The translations under genes and the position numbers were made by a program. From the NCBI GenBank assembly GCA_945950065.1, contig CAMFGQ010000039.1, positions 1 through 10,956 of the forward strand: a stretch of 10,956 nt of DNA. The letters are read 5' to 3'. The notes below the pieces were generated by a model. It saw nothing but the letters and a program-made list of their open reading frames with translations, made no database searches and was not told the DNA's origin. Source of the DNA: an uncultured Clostridia bacterium (GTDB lineage Bacteria > Bacillota > Clostridia > Peptostreptococcales > Acidaminobacteraceae). This document shows, piece after piece, positions 1 to 6,954 of this stretch (its first letter is position 1; each line of letters opens with the position of its first letter).

Positions 1-43
1 GCTCCCGCAAAAACCCACGCATCTTCTCTTGAGGTGCCCTATT

Positions 44-73
44 ATCATACCCCATTACAGGGGGTTCAGTCAA
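44..73 (-). promoter_or_regulatory. Strong sigma-A-type promoter P2, reading off the left edge
   Basis: On the minus strand, TTGACT (68-73) and TATGAT (44-49) are separated by 18 bp, close to the vegetative consensus. The expected start is around 37-40, where the transcript would begin in an A/GGG run. The spacer holds a small inverted repeat, ACCCC/GGGGT. The product lies beyond base 1. The remaining 36 bases hold no recognisable tRNA, rRNA, tmRNA or RNase P start. An ATG at 22-20 opens a frame of seven codons to the edge, but its AAGAGA Shine-Dalgarno-like stretch sits too close to it. Either a stable RNA or a protein gene is possible. Confidence 0.7.
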
Positions 74-76
74 GAC

Positions 77-104
77 TTTTTTTCTTTCTCACTGAAGTTT
101 TTTT
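77..104 (-). promoter_or_regulatory. Phased A-tracts upstream of P2 (possible UP element)
   Basis: Two runs of seven A on the minus strand, at 98-104 and 77-83, have centres 21 bp apart, about two helical turns. The nearer run lies directly upstream of the P2 -35 box, where the alpha-subunit C-terminal domain of RNA polymerase binds UP elements. What is seen is the phasing; the role in curvature or promoter boosting is inferred. Confidence 0.45.
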
Positions 105-141
105 AATCGGATCACTCTCTTTAAGAGGGCTGCCTTCGCTT

Positions 142-165
142 GACAGCATAGATGAGTATACTGTC
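142..165. promoter_or_regulatory. Palindrome over the P1 -10 box (candidate operator)
   Basis: The arms GACAGCATA (142-150) and TATACTGTC (157-165) form a 24-bp inverted repeat with a 6-bp centre, matching at 8 of 9 positions. The right arm runs through the P1 -10 hexamer TATACT (155-160 on the minus strand), so a dimeric repressor bound here would block polymerase. The predicted P1 start lies inside the repeat, so P1 transcripts would not contain both arms; a DNA operator fits better than an RNA hairpin. No regulator family is recognised from the motif. Confidence 0.4.
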
Positions 166-183
166 CATCCGAAGGGATGTCAA
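155..183 (-). promoter_or_regulatory. Near-consensus sigma-A promoter P1
   Basis: TTGACA (178-183) and TATACT (155-160) on the minus strand have the ideal 17-bp spacer. The -35 box is a perfect match and the -10 box matches at five of six positions. The bases just upstream (184-215) are very AT-rich, as in an UP element. The spacer contains a CATCC/GGATG repeat with a CTTC centre. P1 lies 110 bp upstream of P2, a tandem arrangement that recalls Bacillus rRNA operon promoters. It starts after the terminator of the preceding unit, so it belongs to the next transcription unit beyond base 1. Confidence 0.7.
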
Positions 184-222
184 CAGCATTATTATTACAT
201 TATTTACTTTTCTATCCTAGAG

Positions 223-256
223 CAAAAAGAAGAACCCAGCTGCCTGCAGCGGGTTC
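223..256 (-). terminator. Rho-independent terminator after the aminotransferase gene
   Basis: On the minus strand GAACCC-GCTGC (251-256, 246-250) pairs with GCAGC-GGGTTC (239-243, 232-237), giving about 11 bp with one bulged T and a very short loop. The sequence TTCTTTTTGC follows directly. It sits about 30 bp past the aminotransferase stop codon and should end the GNAT-aminotransferase transcript. There is no matching T-run for the plus strand, so it is one-directional. Confidence 0.85.
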
Positions 257-285
257 ATTAAAACAGTAATCTTCAGGCTAGTTCT

Positions 286-1434
286 TTATTCCTTTCGTAG
301 GTTCACTCCTTTAGCTAATAGCTCTTCAAGGTAGAGATCGATAAGCTCCAGTCCTTCTTCCAGTCTCTCAGCATGGGCTAGAGATAGTCTAAAGCTATGA
401 GGAATAAAGAAACAGTCTCCATGACAGAGGAGAACCCCTTTCTCATTCAGCAGATCATCACAGAATTTCTGTGCATCCACATCCAGAAGATAATGAATCA
501 AATAAGTCGTGCCATAGGAGTCTGCATACTGTCGTAGATAGGGATGTCCATCTAGCCACTGATCCACAATGGCTTTATTGGTAGCGATGATGTCGCGGCT
601 TCTCTGATAGATTTTTTCAACATGCTCCAGGGCTAGGGCAAAGAGCCACTCATCAAAGACACCACCACAAATTGAATCATAGGAGCGACGGTTGAACAAA
701 TGCCATCGCATCTCTGGATCAGGACAGATAATCCATCCTACCCTAGTGCCAGCCATGGAATAGATCTTGGAAGAACTACAGGTCACCATGGCCTTATCAT
801 AAAGGTCAACAAAGGAAGGCATGTACTCTTCTTTGAGTCCACGATACATTTCATCACAGATAATCCATGCATCAGCTTTCTTCGCAATCTCTACCATTCT
901 CTCCATCTCTTCTATACTTAATAGCGCTCCCGTAGGATTATTGGGATTGGTAAAGAAAATAGCTTTCGTCTGTTCATCAACAGCCGCTTCTAATTCCTCT
1001 AGGTCTAGTGCATAACCTCTTTCAGGTTTCAAGTCTACCTGAATCACTTCAGCTCCTAGAGATTTGGGTAGAGAATGAAACTGCTGATAATTTGGCATAA
1101 TGGAAACCACCCTGTCTCCAGGTTCAATCAAGGTCATGACCACCGTATGATTGGCACCGGTTCCCCCATGGGTTAGAATCACTTCTTCAGGCTGAACCTT
1201 CCTATAGAGTTTAGCCACAGCTTTTCTCAGTCGCGGAGTCCCCTCGAAAGGAGCATAACCAAGATTCATGGTTCTGACTTCTTCTAAGAAAGAATCCAAA
1301 TCCTCCCCTATGAGCTCAAACAATTCCTCCATGGTGAGAGGTAATACGCAACTACCTCCTAGGTAAATTTTATTCTTCTCACTATCTGCTGCAGGGTTAA
1401 GCCAGTTTTCAAGAACAAATTCTTCAAGTTTCAC
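286..1434 (-). CDS. PLP-dependent class I/II aminotransferase, substrate unknown
   Basis: A fold-type I pyridoxal-phosphate enzyme of 382 aa, normal length for the family, predicted to be cytoplasmic. Visible motifs: GGTGAN (90-95) for the cofactor phosphate, NPNNPTG (163-169), DEMY (194-197) with the Asp that holds the pyridine nitrogen, SSSKIYSMAGTRVGW (220-234) with K223 as the Schiff-base lysine and R231 near the phosphate, and SFRLS with R349 as the probable carboxylate-binding Arg. All catalytic residues are present. The start is taken as GTG at 1434, because a TTG 18 bp upstream would lie over the ribosome binding site. It follows the GNAT gene by 24 bp and is followed by a terminator, so the two are probably co-transcribed. 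The substrate cannot be read from the sequence; a lyase of the MalY/PatB type or a specialised aminotransferase of the capreomycidine-synthase type are alternatives within the same fold. Confidence 0.9.
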   Translation of the reverse strand: MKLEEFVLENWLNPAADSEKNKIYLGGSCVLPLTMEELFELIGEDLDSFLEEVRTMNLGYAPFEGTPRLRKAVAKLYRKVQPEEVILTHGGTGANHTVVMTLIEPGDRVVSIMPNYQQFHSLPKSLGAEVIQVDLKPERGYALDLEELEAAVDEQTKAIFFTNPNNPTGALLSIEEMERMVEIAKKADAWIICDEMYRGLKEEYMPSFVDLYDKAMVTCSSSKIYSMAGTRVGWIICPDPEMRWHLFNRRSYDSICGGVFDEWLFALALEHVEKIYQRSRDIIATNKAIVDQWLDGHPYLRQYADSYGTTYLIHYLLDVDAQKFCDDLLNEKGVLLCHGDCFFIPHSFRLSLAHAERLEEGLELIDLYLEELLAKGVNLRKE

Positions 1435-1441
1435 TTTGTTT

Positions 1442-1447
1442 CCTCCT
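1442..1447 (-). promoter_or_regulatory. RBS that fixes the aminotransferase start
   Basis: AGGAGG on the minus strand is followed by seven bases (AAACAAA) and GTG at 1434-1432. The longer reading frame begins with TTG at 1452 and would translate this site as Arg-Gly-Gly, so GTG is the better start. Confidence 0.85.
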
Positions 1448-1458
1448 CTCAAATGAGA

Positions 1459-2715
1459 TTAAAAATCATTATTGCTATAGGGCTTTTGCCCATAACGAAA
1501 GAGTCGATCCAGCTGATCAACATAGGACATCTCACTGATCTCCATCACCCCTAACCTAATCAAGGCCGATAAGCTGGAGGCATTAAGGAAAAGGGAAGAA
1601 AGATCTCCCTGTCTTGCAGTTATGCTTACCTGTGCAACTGCCTCCTCATTTCCTGGGTACCACTTGCCTTCTTTAAAGCAAAGAACAAAGGCTTTCTCGT
1701 GATCTAAGAGCTCATCTCTATAGAAGAGCTTCACCCTAACCTCTTCCTCCTTGGGAAACTCCCGATAGGATGTAGACTCTACAAAGCGCTTTAGGTCTGG
1801 GATTTTGTACATGTTCCCCACTGCCGAAACATTGGTCTGAAGATAACCAAAGGGTATAGAATAGAAGGAACTGTGCTGAGGATCCATCAGAAGATGGTAA
1901 AAGTCCTCCTCTCCACTTCGTAGAATCACCGTCTGCGCTAGATCACCCTGTCTATAGAGATAGGTGAGAAAACTTCGCAGCACCTGCCCATCTTCATAAA
2001 CCAGTTCATCCACTACAAGGGTGTTCAGGGTATAGTTGACAGCACTGGCTTCCTCAAAATGATAAGCCATATAGCCCTTAAGTTCTCCCTCTCTCTCATA
2101 GCCAACACGCAGAGTGGACTCATCCTGCTCCATGTCCCAAATTTCTTCGCTGAACTTCATCAGCATTCCATGATTTTGTTCAACAATCTCTTCATAGCAG
2201 TCCAGCATCCTTTTCAGATCCTTCGACTCCAATTTAACCAAGGAATCCATCTGTCCATCAGCTGGAAGGTTTTTCGTTTCAAGATGATACTCATCCATCC
2301 TCGCTCCAAGTCCATAACCTAGTTTTCTGTAAAAGCCAAAGCGAAAAGGCAAGAGGATAGCAACAAGACCTCCCTTTTCCACGGTGTAGCTCTCGTAGTA
2401 CGCCATCAATTCCTGGGCAATTCCTTTTTTCTTATGAAAGGGATGGACAGCCATGGACATAAGACCAACCGCTGGCTGCATCTGTCCATAAAGATTCATG
2501 GAGAAATTCACCATCTTCATGATGCCCACCAGAGTATCTCCTTGGAAACACCCAATAAAGTCTACATCTTCTTTTCTACTCATATCTCGCAGAGTTTTTT
2601 CTCTGTATTTCTCTCTACAAGCAAGATCCAAGCTTTTATAAGCTGGATAAGCCTGAAGATAAATGTCCAAATACTCCTCAATACATTCAACATCAATGGG
2701 TTTTATGTGTCGCAT
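1459..2715 (-). CDS. Eis-type GNAT N-acetyltransferase
   Basis: A 418-aa protein with the length and architecture of the Eis family: an N-terminal GNAT domain (about 1-145), a second GNAT-like region (about 155-295) and a C-terminal SCP2-like domain (about 300-418). The acetyl-CoA-binding motif is VHPFHKKKGIA (90-100), a lysine-rich form of the usual V-x-P-x-x-R-x-x-G-x-G/A. The FYRKLGYG segment (128-135) carries the Tyr that serves as general acid in mycobacterial Eis. The chain ends in Phe, and in Eis the C-terminal Phe carboxylate is the general base, so the catalytic arrangement looks kept. Known Eis enzymes acetylate amines on aminoglycosides, polyamines or proteins; the substrate here is unknown. 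ATG at 2715 has an excellent AGGAGG seven bases upstream. It leads a two-gene unit with the aminotransferase. Confidence 0.85.
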   Translation of the reverse strand: MRHIKPIDVECIEEYLDIYLQAYPAYKSLDLACREKYREKTLRDMSRKEDVDFIGCFQGDTLVGIMKMVNFSMNLYGQMQPAVGLMSMAVHPFHKKKGIAQELMAYYESYTVEKGGLVAILLPFRFGFYRKLGYGLGARMDEYHLETKNLPADGQMDSLVKLESKDLKRMLDCYEEIVEQNHGMLMKFSEEIWDMEQDESTLRVGYEREGELKGYMAYHFEEASAVNYTLNTLVVDELVYEDGQVLRSFLTYLYRQGDLAQTVILRSGEEDFYHLLMDPQHSSFYSIPFGYLQTNVSAVGNMYKIPDLKRFVESTSYREFPKEEEVRVKLFYRDELLDHEKAFVLCFKEGKWYPGNEEAVAQVSITARQGDLSSLFLNASSLSALIRLGVMEISEMSYVDQLDRLFRYGQKPYSNNDF

Positions 2716-2800
2716 TGGTACCTCCTCTCAAGCATCCTATACCTCTTCTTGGCAGGGTTTAAGCCAAAGAAACTTGTATGACCATCTCTTTCTTTCTATG

Positions 2801-2822
2801 AAAAAAGGATGGATTTCCATCC
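2801..2822 (-). terminator. Rho-independent terminator after the topoisomerase B gene
   Basis: On the minus strand GGATGG (2817-2822), an AAAT loop, and CCATCC (2807-2812) are followed by six T (2801-2806). It lies three bases past the stop codon and should end the mraZ-to-topoisomerase operon. The 85 bp between it and the GNAT start hold no convincing promoter hexamers, only TATAGG (2736-2741) without a good -35 partner. Confidence 0.85.
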
Positions 2823-2825
2823 ACC

Positions 2826-4790
2826 CTAAGATAAGTCTAAAACATCCAGGTACTGTGTACCTTTGGTCTCGATTAAAAACTTTCTTTCTTCAATGTTGTC
2901 ACCCAACAGGGCATCAAAGGTATAGTGAGCTTTTTCCTCATCACTAATTTTCACTTGAATCAGTTTTCTCGTTTTCGGATTCATGGTGGTTTGCCACATC
3001 ATTTCCGGATTGTTTTCACCAAGCCCCTTGGAACGATGAATCAATGCTTTAGGATCCTTGAGGCGGTTTACGATGTCATTCTTCTCTCCGTCGGAATAGG
3101 CAAAATGACTTTTTCCCTTACTCACGATCTCATAAAGAGGTGATTCAACAATATACACCTTACCCTCCCGAAGAAGAGTCGGTGCCAAACGATAAAACAT
3201 GGTGAGAATTAAGGTGCGGATCTGAAAACCATCCACATCTGCATCGGTGGTAATGATGATCTTATCATAACGCAGGCCATTGATGTCAAAGCTATCATCA
3301 ATTGCTTTATGCTTGCTTTGAATCTCAACACCAGCACCAATAACCTTCATCAAATCCATGATGATCTCGCTCTTAAAAATCTTGTCGTAATCAGATTTAA
3401 GTGTATTGAGGATCTTTCCGCGAATGGGAATCAGTGCTTGGAAGTTTGCATCGCGAGCCATTTTGCAGGCACCTAGCGCAGAATCACCCTCAACAATAAA
3501 GAGTTCTCGCTCCGACGCCTTCTTGCTGCGACAATCTACAAACTTAGGTACTTTGTTGAAGACGTCGTGTTTGGTGCTAAGTTGCTTTCGAATGGTTGTT
3601 CGAGCAACTTCAGCCCGCTCTCTACTTCGCTTATTGACCAGGATTTGATCCAACACTTTATTCATCACATCGGGATTCTCAGTAAAGATGATCTCTAAAT
3701 GAGAACGGATGGAGTCCGTCAAAAAACGTCGAATAAAATGATTGGTGATGCTCCGTTTGGTCTGATTCTCATAACTGGTAATGGTAGAAAAGGAGTTACA
3801 GATCAGGAGCAAACTATCCTCAATGTCTACAAAGTTAATCATGGATTCGTTTTTACGGTACTTGCCAGCATTTTTCATGAACTTGTCAATTTCATAGACA
3901 AAAGCTGTCTTTACAGCCGCATCAGGTGAGCCACCATAGGTCAGTGCGCTAGAATTATGGAAGTACTTGAGGGCATTGACTTCATTATTAAAGGTCATCA
4001 CCAGTTCATACTTCACTTTGTAATCAGGGTGGTCTTTACGGTCACGCCCAACACCTTCATCCTTCAACGTATAAAAGGGAGTAAACTCTTTTTGCTGGGA
4101 GAGTTCCACTAGATAATCTTCTATCCCATGCTCATAGTAGTATTCTTCCGTTAATCCACTGGCCTCATGATGATAGATGAAGCGAACACCGCGATTGACG
4201 ACCGCCTGTTCTTTTAATAATTTCTGAAAGTATTCTTTTTCAATTTCAATGTCCGTGAAGACATCCAAGTCAGGCTTCCATGTGATCTTTGTTCCAGTAG
4301 GCTCATTGCTCTTGGATTGTTTCAGTCCACCCACCACTTCACCTTTTTCAAAATGAAGTTCATAGGCTTTTCCTTCACGGTGGATTTTTACATCCATATA
4401 GGCTGAACTATACTGAGTCGCTGTTAGACCCAAGCCATTGAGCCCTAGACTGTACTGATAGTTCATGCCTTCATTGGTATTGTACTTTCCACCAGCATAG
4501 AGTTCGGTGAAGAGAAGCTCCCAATTGTGTTTCTTCTCTTTCCGATTGTAGCCAACAGGAATTCCTCTTCCGAAGTCTTCTATGGTAATGGAGTGATCGC
4601 TGTGTTGGGTTAAGAGGATTTTTTTACCAAAGCCCTCTCTTGCCTCATCAATGGAATTAGAAAGAATTTCAAATACCGAATGCTTACATCCCTCAATCCC
4701 ATCGGAACCAAAAATAACGGCAGGACGCTTGCGAACACGATCAGCTCCCTTTAGTGAACTAATGCTCTCATTGGTATATTGGATTGCCAC
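2826..4790 (-). CDS. Type IIA topoisomerase B subunit (GyrB/ParE-like, divergent)
   Basis: ATPase/Toprim subunit of a DNA gyrase or topoisomerase IV, 654 aa, normal length. GHKL ATPase: EILSNSIDEA (41-50) with catalytic E41 and Mg-binding N45, DFGRGIP (72-78), lid LGLNGLG (115-121), TGT (165-167). The transducer domain ends with the ATP-contacting QTK loop (343-345). Toprim: EGDSA (434-438), PIRGKILN (455-462), DADVDG (516-521), then RSKGLGE (586-592) and a TTMNP segment. Catalytic residues are present, but several near-invariant positions differ: Phe after D72 (Asp or Asn elsewhere), SLGLNGLG for SGGLHGVG, EGDSALG for EGDSAGG, DGFQIRT for DGAHIRT. This looks like a second, non-canonical B-subunit lineage. 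GTG start at 4790 shares one base with the PBP stop codon. No A subunit follows; a terminator does. It cannot be assigned to gyrase or topo IV from sequence. Confidence 0.9.
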   Translation of the reverse strand: MAIQYTNESISSLKGADRVRKRPAVIFGSDGIEGCKHSVFEILSNSIDEAREGFGKKILLTQHSDHSITIEDFGRGIPVGYNRKEKKHNWELLFTELYAGGKYNTNEGMNYQYSLGLNGLGLTATQYSSAYMDVKIHREGKAYELHFEKGEVVGGLKQSKSNEPTGTKITWKPDLDVFTDIEIEKEYFQKLLKEQAVVNRGVRFIYHHEASGLTEEYYYEHGIEDYLVELSQQKEFTPFYTLKDEGVGRDRKDHPDYKVKYELVMTFNNEVNALKYFHNSSALTYGGSPDAAVKTAFVYEIDKFMKNAGKYRKNESMINFVDIEDSLLLICNSFSTITSYENQTKRSITNHFIRRFLTDSIRSHLEIIFTENPDVMNKVLDQILVNKRSRERAEVARTTIRKQLSTKHDVFNKVPKFVDCRSKKASERELFIVEGDSALGACKMARDANFQALIPIRGKILNTLKSDYDKIFKSEIIMDLMKVIGAGVEIQSKHKAIDDSFDINGLRYDKIIITTDADVDGFQIRTLILTMFYRLAPTLLREGKVYIVESPLYEIVSKGKSHFAYSDGEKNDIVNRLKDPKALIHRSKGLGENNPEMMWQTTMNPKTRKLIQVKISDEEKAHYTFDALLGDNIEERKFLIETKGTQYLDVLDLS

Positions 4791-6937
4791 TATTCCACCT
4801 CCTCGTTCTCTTCTTCGTAGCTTTCTTCATTCTCCTGCTCATCATCAGTAGAAGGAGGAGGCGCAAGATCATCTACGCTCATGGGGATATAGGTTTCATA
4901 GAGACCTTCTTTTGGTGGTTTTGCATGCAATCCACTCATATCTGCACCAAAGTTAACGATGATGTTTGCTCCGCGGAGCACCTCGTCACCTGCATTGGGG
5001 AATTGTTCTTTTACCACGAGCTCTTCGTCATTCATATCGTAGTTTTTAAAGGTTACGGTTAAACCAATGTCTCGAAGATACTCCAGTACAGAAGCAGGAC
5101 TATGACCTGTTAAATCAGGCACAGTAACCAATTGACCTTCAGAAACATCATCGGTTCCATAACCCACATAACGCATAATGTCCAGCATCAGATTCACCGA
5201 ATACTTAGCATTATAGGTTGAAGAAACTTTACGTGAAGGTTGGTCAATGTACAGATAAATGGAGTACTCGGGATCTTGAATGGGTGCAGCAAGAAAATAA
5301 GCTAAACGCTCACCGTTTTCTTCTTTAGACACACCATCAATGGTGACATAGGTGGTTCCTGTTTTACCACCCATGCGAATACCCTTGGTATCATAATACT
5401 TTTCATCGGAATCCTGAATCGTTGCCTCCATCATGCCACGCACCAATTCAGATGTGCGCGGAGAAATGACTTGACGTAAGGCTTTGGGTTTAAGATCTTC
5501 TTCTTTCTTCTGTTCCTCTGCCTCTCCAGTGACCGGTGCTTGATCTTGATCCGTCACAGGGCTGGTTACTTTTTTATGGATATGGGGCTCCATATATAGC
5601 CCATCGTTTACCACAGCATTTACAGCTGCCAACATCTGCAGAGGAGTTACCGTGTAACCATAGCCATAGGTACGTGCCGCTTCGTCCACCACGGTAGGTG
5701 GCTCGAAAAGCACAGGATAGGCTTCATTGCCTAAGGGCATCCGTGATCGTCTATCCAGGCCAAAGGCTTGATGATAGTGGTAGAGTCGGCCTTTATCCAT
5801 CATTCTTCCCATCTGAATAAAGGATGGATTGCAGCTATTCATCAAGGCATGGGTTGTATCTTGGTATCCATGCGCTTTGGGGTAAATCCAGCATTCAAGC
5901 TGCGTATCGTCCTCAGGGAAATGATAATATCCTTCGCAATAGAACTGAGTATCCATGGTGATGCTGTTGTCTTCTAGCGCAGCCGCCACGGTCAGGAGTT
6001 TACTGATGCTTCCAGGTTCAAACAGGGCTTCCATTCCTGGATTCCCCCAGTAGCTATAGAGATGATTCACATAATCCTCTCCACTTAAGCCTTCAATACC
6101 AGGGAGCTCTGTTGGTTTATTCAGGTCAAAAGCGGGTGGAGCAGCAAAGGCTTTAATCTCCCCCGTCTTGGTTTCCATAACAATCATGATGACGCGTTTT
6201 GGCTTGACATCATCGAAACACGCCTGAGCCCAAGTCTCTGTATACTGTTGGATGTTGATGTCAATGGTGGATTGAACAAGATCGCCATCCGTCGCCGGAT
6301 AGCGTTTACTATCACTGAGTGCTAGGGCATTTCCATGGAGGTCGGTATCCAAGACATACTTTCCTCTGGTACCACTGAGCTGGTCATTGAAACTTAGTTC
6401 CATTCCAGAAAGCCCAACGCCTTCTTCATTGGTCACACCAATCACATGAGCCGCAAGGCTTTTAAAGGGATAGACTCTTTTGTAGCGTGAAGCTACAGCA
6501 AGCCATCTAGGCTTGTTGGCGATTACCTGATCGGCCACTTCTTTTGTCACATCCTTAATCAGAAGATTGCTGTCTTCAGGTCCGAAGATTTTTTCCTTCA
6601 TCTGCTCTTTAGTCATGCCAAGTAGAGGAACAAGTTCATCTAGTTCCTTTTCAAAGTCAAGTTTGGCCTCATCATCAAGACTCTCATAGTTGAGATCGGT
6701 TTTCGTCACCCAAAAATCATAGTACTTGGTTGATGTGGCCAAGACATTCCCATTGGCATCAAGGATGTCTCCTCGAACCGGGTAAATATCAATATCTAAT
6801 TTACTCAGCGAAGCAGCCTTCTCTGACAGGTCTCGATGATCGATAATCTGCAGCTGAAAACTCCTTGCTAGAATGACCAAAAAAATAAGACATATGACGA
6901 CAAAAGCGACATACATCTTTCTATTTGACTTTTTCAT
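4790..6937 (-). CDS. spoVD: Class B penicillin-binding protein, SpoVD/FtsI type, one PASTA domain
   Basis: Peptidoglycan D,D-transpeptidase for septal (FtsI) or spore-cortex (SpoVD) cross-linking, 715 aa. A short basic N-terminus and one membrane anchor (about 9-25) place the rest outside the cell. The PBP dimerisation domain (about 50-215) carries PVRGDILDANG. The transpeptidase domain has EPGSISK with nucleophile S310 and K313 (usual form EPGSTFK), SCN (368-370) and KTGT (525-528), so all three active-site motifs are intact. One PASTA domain (about 602-664) follows, then a Pro- and Glu/Asp-rich tail (672-715). A single PASTA favours SpoVD over two-PASTA PBP2X. ATG at 6937 has a modest AGAGG site and follows ftsL by 17 bp. 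As the only PBP in this cluster, it may serve vegetative division rather than, or as well as, sporulation. Confidence 0.92.
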   Translation of the reverse strand: MKKSNRKMYVAFVVICLIFLVILARSFQLQIIDHRDLSEKAASLSKLDIDIYPVRGDILDANGNVLATSTKYYDFWVTKTDLNYESLDDEAKLDFEKELDELVPLLGMTKEQMKEKIFGPEDSNLLIKDVTKEVADQVIANKPRWLAVASRYKRVYPFKSLAAHVIGVTNEEGVGLSGMELSFNDQLSGTRGKYVLDTDLHGNALALSDSKRYPATDGDLVQSTIDINIQQYTETWAQACFDDVKPKRVIMIVMETKTGEIKAFAAPPAFDLNKPTELPGIEGLSGEDYVNHLYSYWGNPGMEALFEPGSISKLLTVAAALEDNSITMDTQFYCEGYYHFPEDDTQLECWIYPKAHGYQDTTHALMNSCNPSFIQMGRMMDKGRLYHYHQAFGLDRRSRMPLGNEAYPVLFEPPTVVDEAARTYGYGYTVTPLQMLAAVNAVVNDGLYMEPHIHKKVTSPVTDQDQAPVTGEAEEQKKEEDLKPKALRQVISPRTSELVRGMMEATIQDSDEKYYDTKGIRMGGKTGTTYVTIDGVSKEENGERLAYFLAAPIQDPEYSIYLYIDQPSRKVSSTYNAKYSVNLMLDIMRYVGYGTDDVSEGQLVTVPDLTGHSPASVLEYLRDIGLTVTFKNYDMNDEELVVKEQFPNAGDEVLRGANIIVNFGADMSGLHAKPPKEGLYETYIPMSVDDLAPPPSTDDEQENEESYEEENEEVE
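4798..4803 (-). promoter_or_regulatory. RBS of the topoisomerase gene inside the PBP coding end
   Basis: AGGAGG is followed by seven bases (TGGAATA) and GTG at 4790. The site is made of Glu codons of the acidic PBP C-terminus (GAG GAG GTG GAA TAG), so the same bases encode the tail and bind the ribosome. With the one-base stop/start overlap this suggests translational coupling. It also supports GTG rather than a later ATG as the start. Confidence 0.8.
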
Positions 6938-6954
6938 TATGCCTCTTATTCGCG

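Noticed and set aside
1..8. Start of a tRNA-Leu gene on the minus strand (GCGGGAGC at the edge)
   Set aside because: The first seven bases resemble some tRNA-Leu 5' ends, but the nearly invariant T at position 8 is C, and eight bases are not enough.
34..261. Plus-strand open frame of 75 codons
   Set aside because: It runs through the minus-strand promoters and terminator, has no RBS, and its composition is unlike the neighbouring proteins.
2736..2767. Promoter for the GNAT gene (TATAGG with TTGGCT or GCTTAA upstream)
   Set aside because: TTGGCT is 20 bp away and GCTTAA is a poor -35 match. A promoter must exist after the terminator, but I cannot place it.
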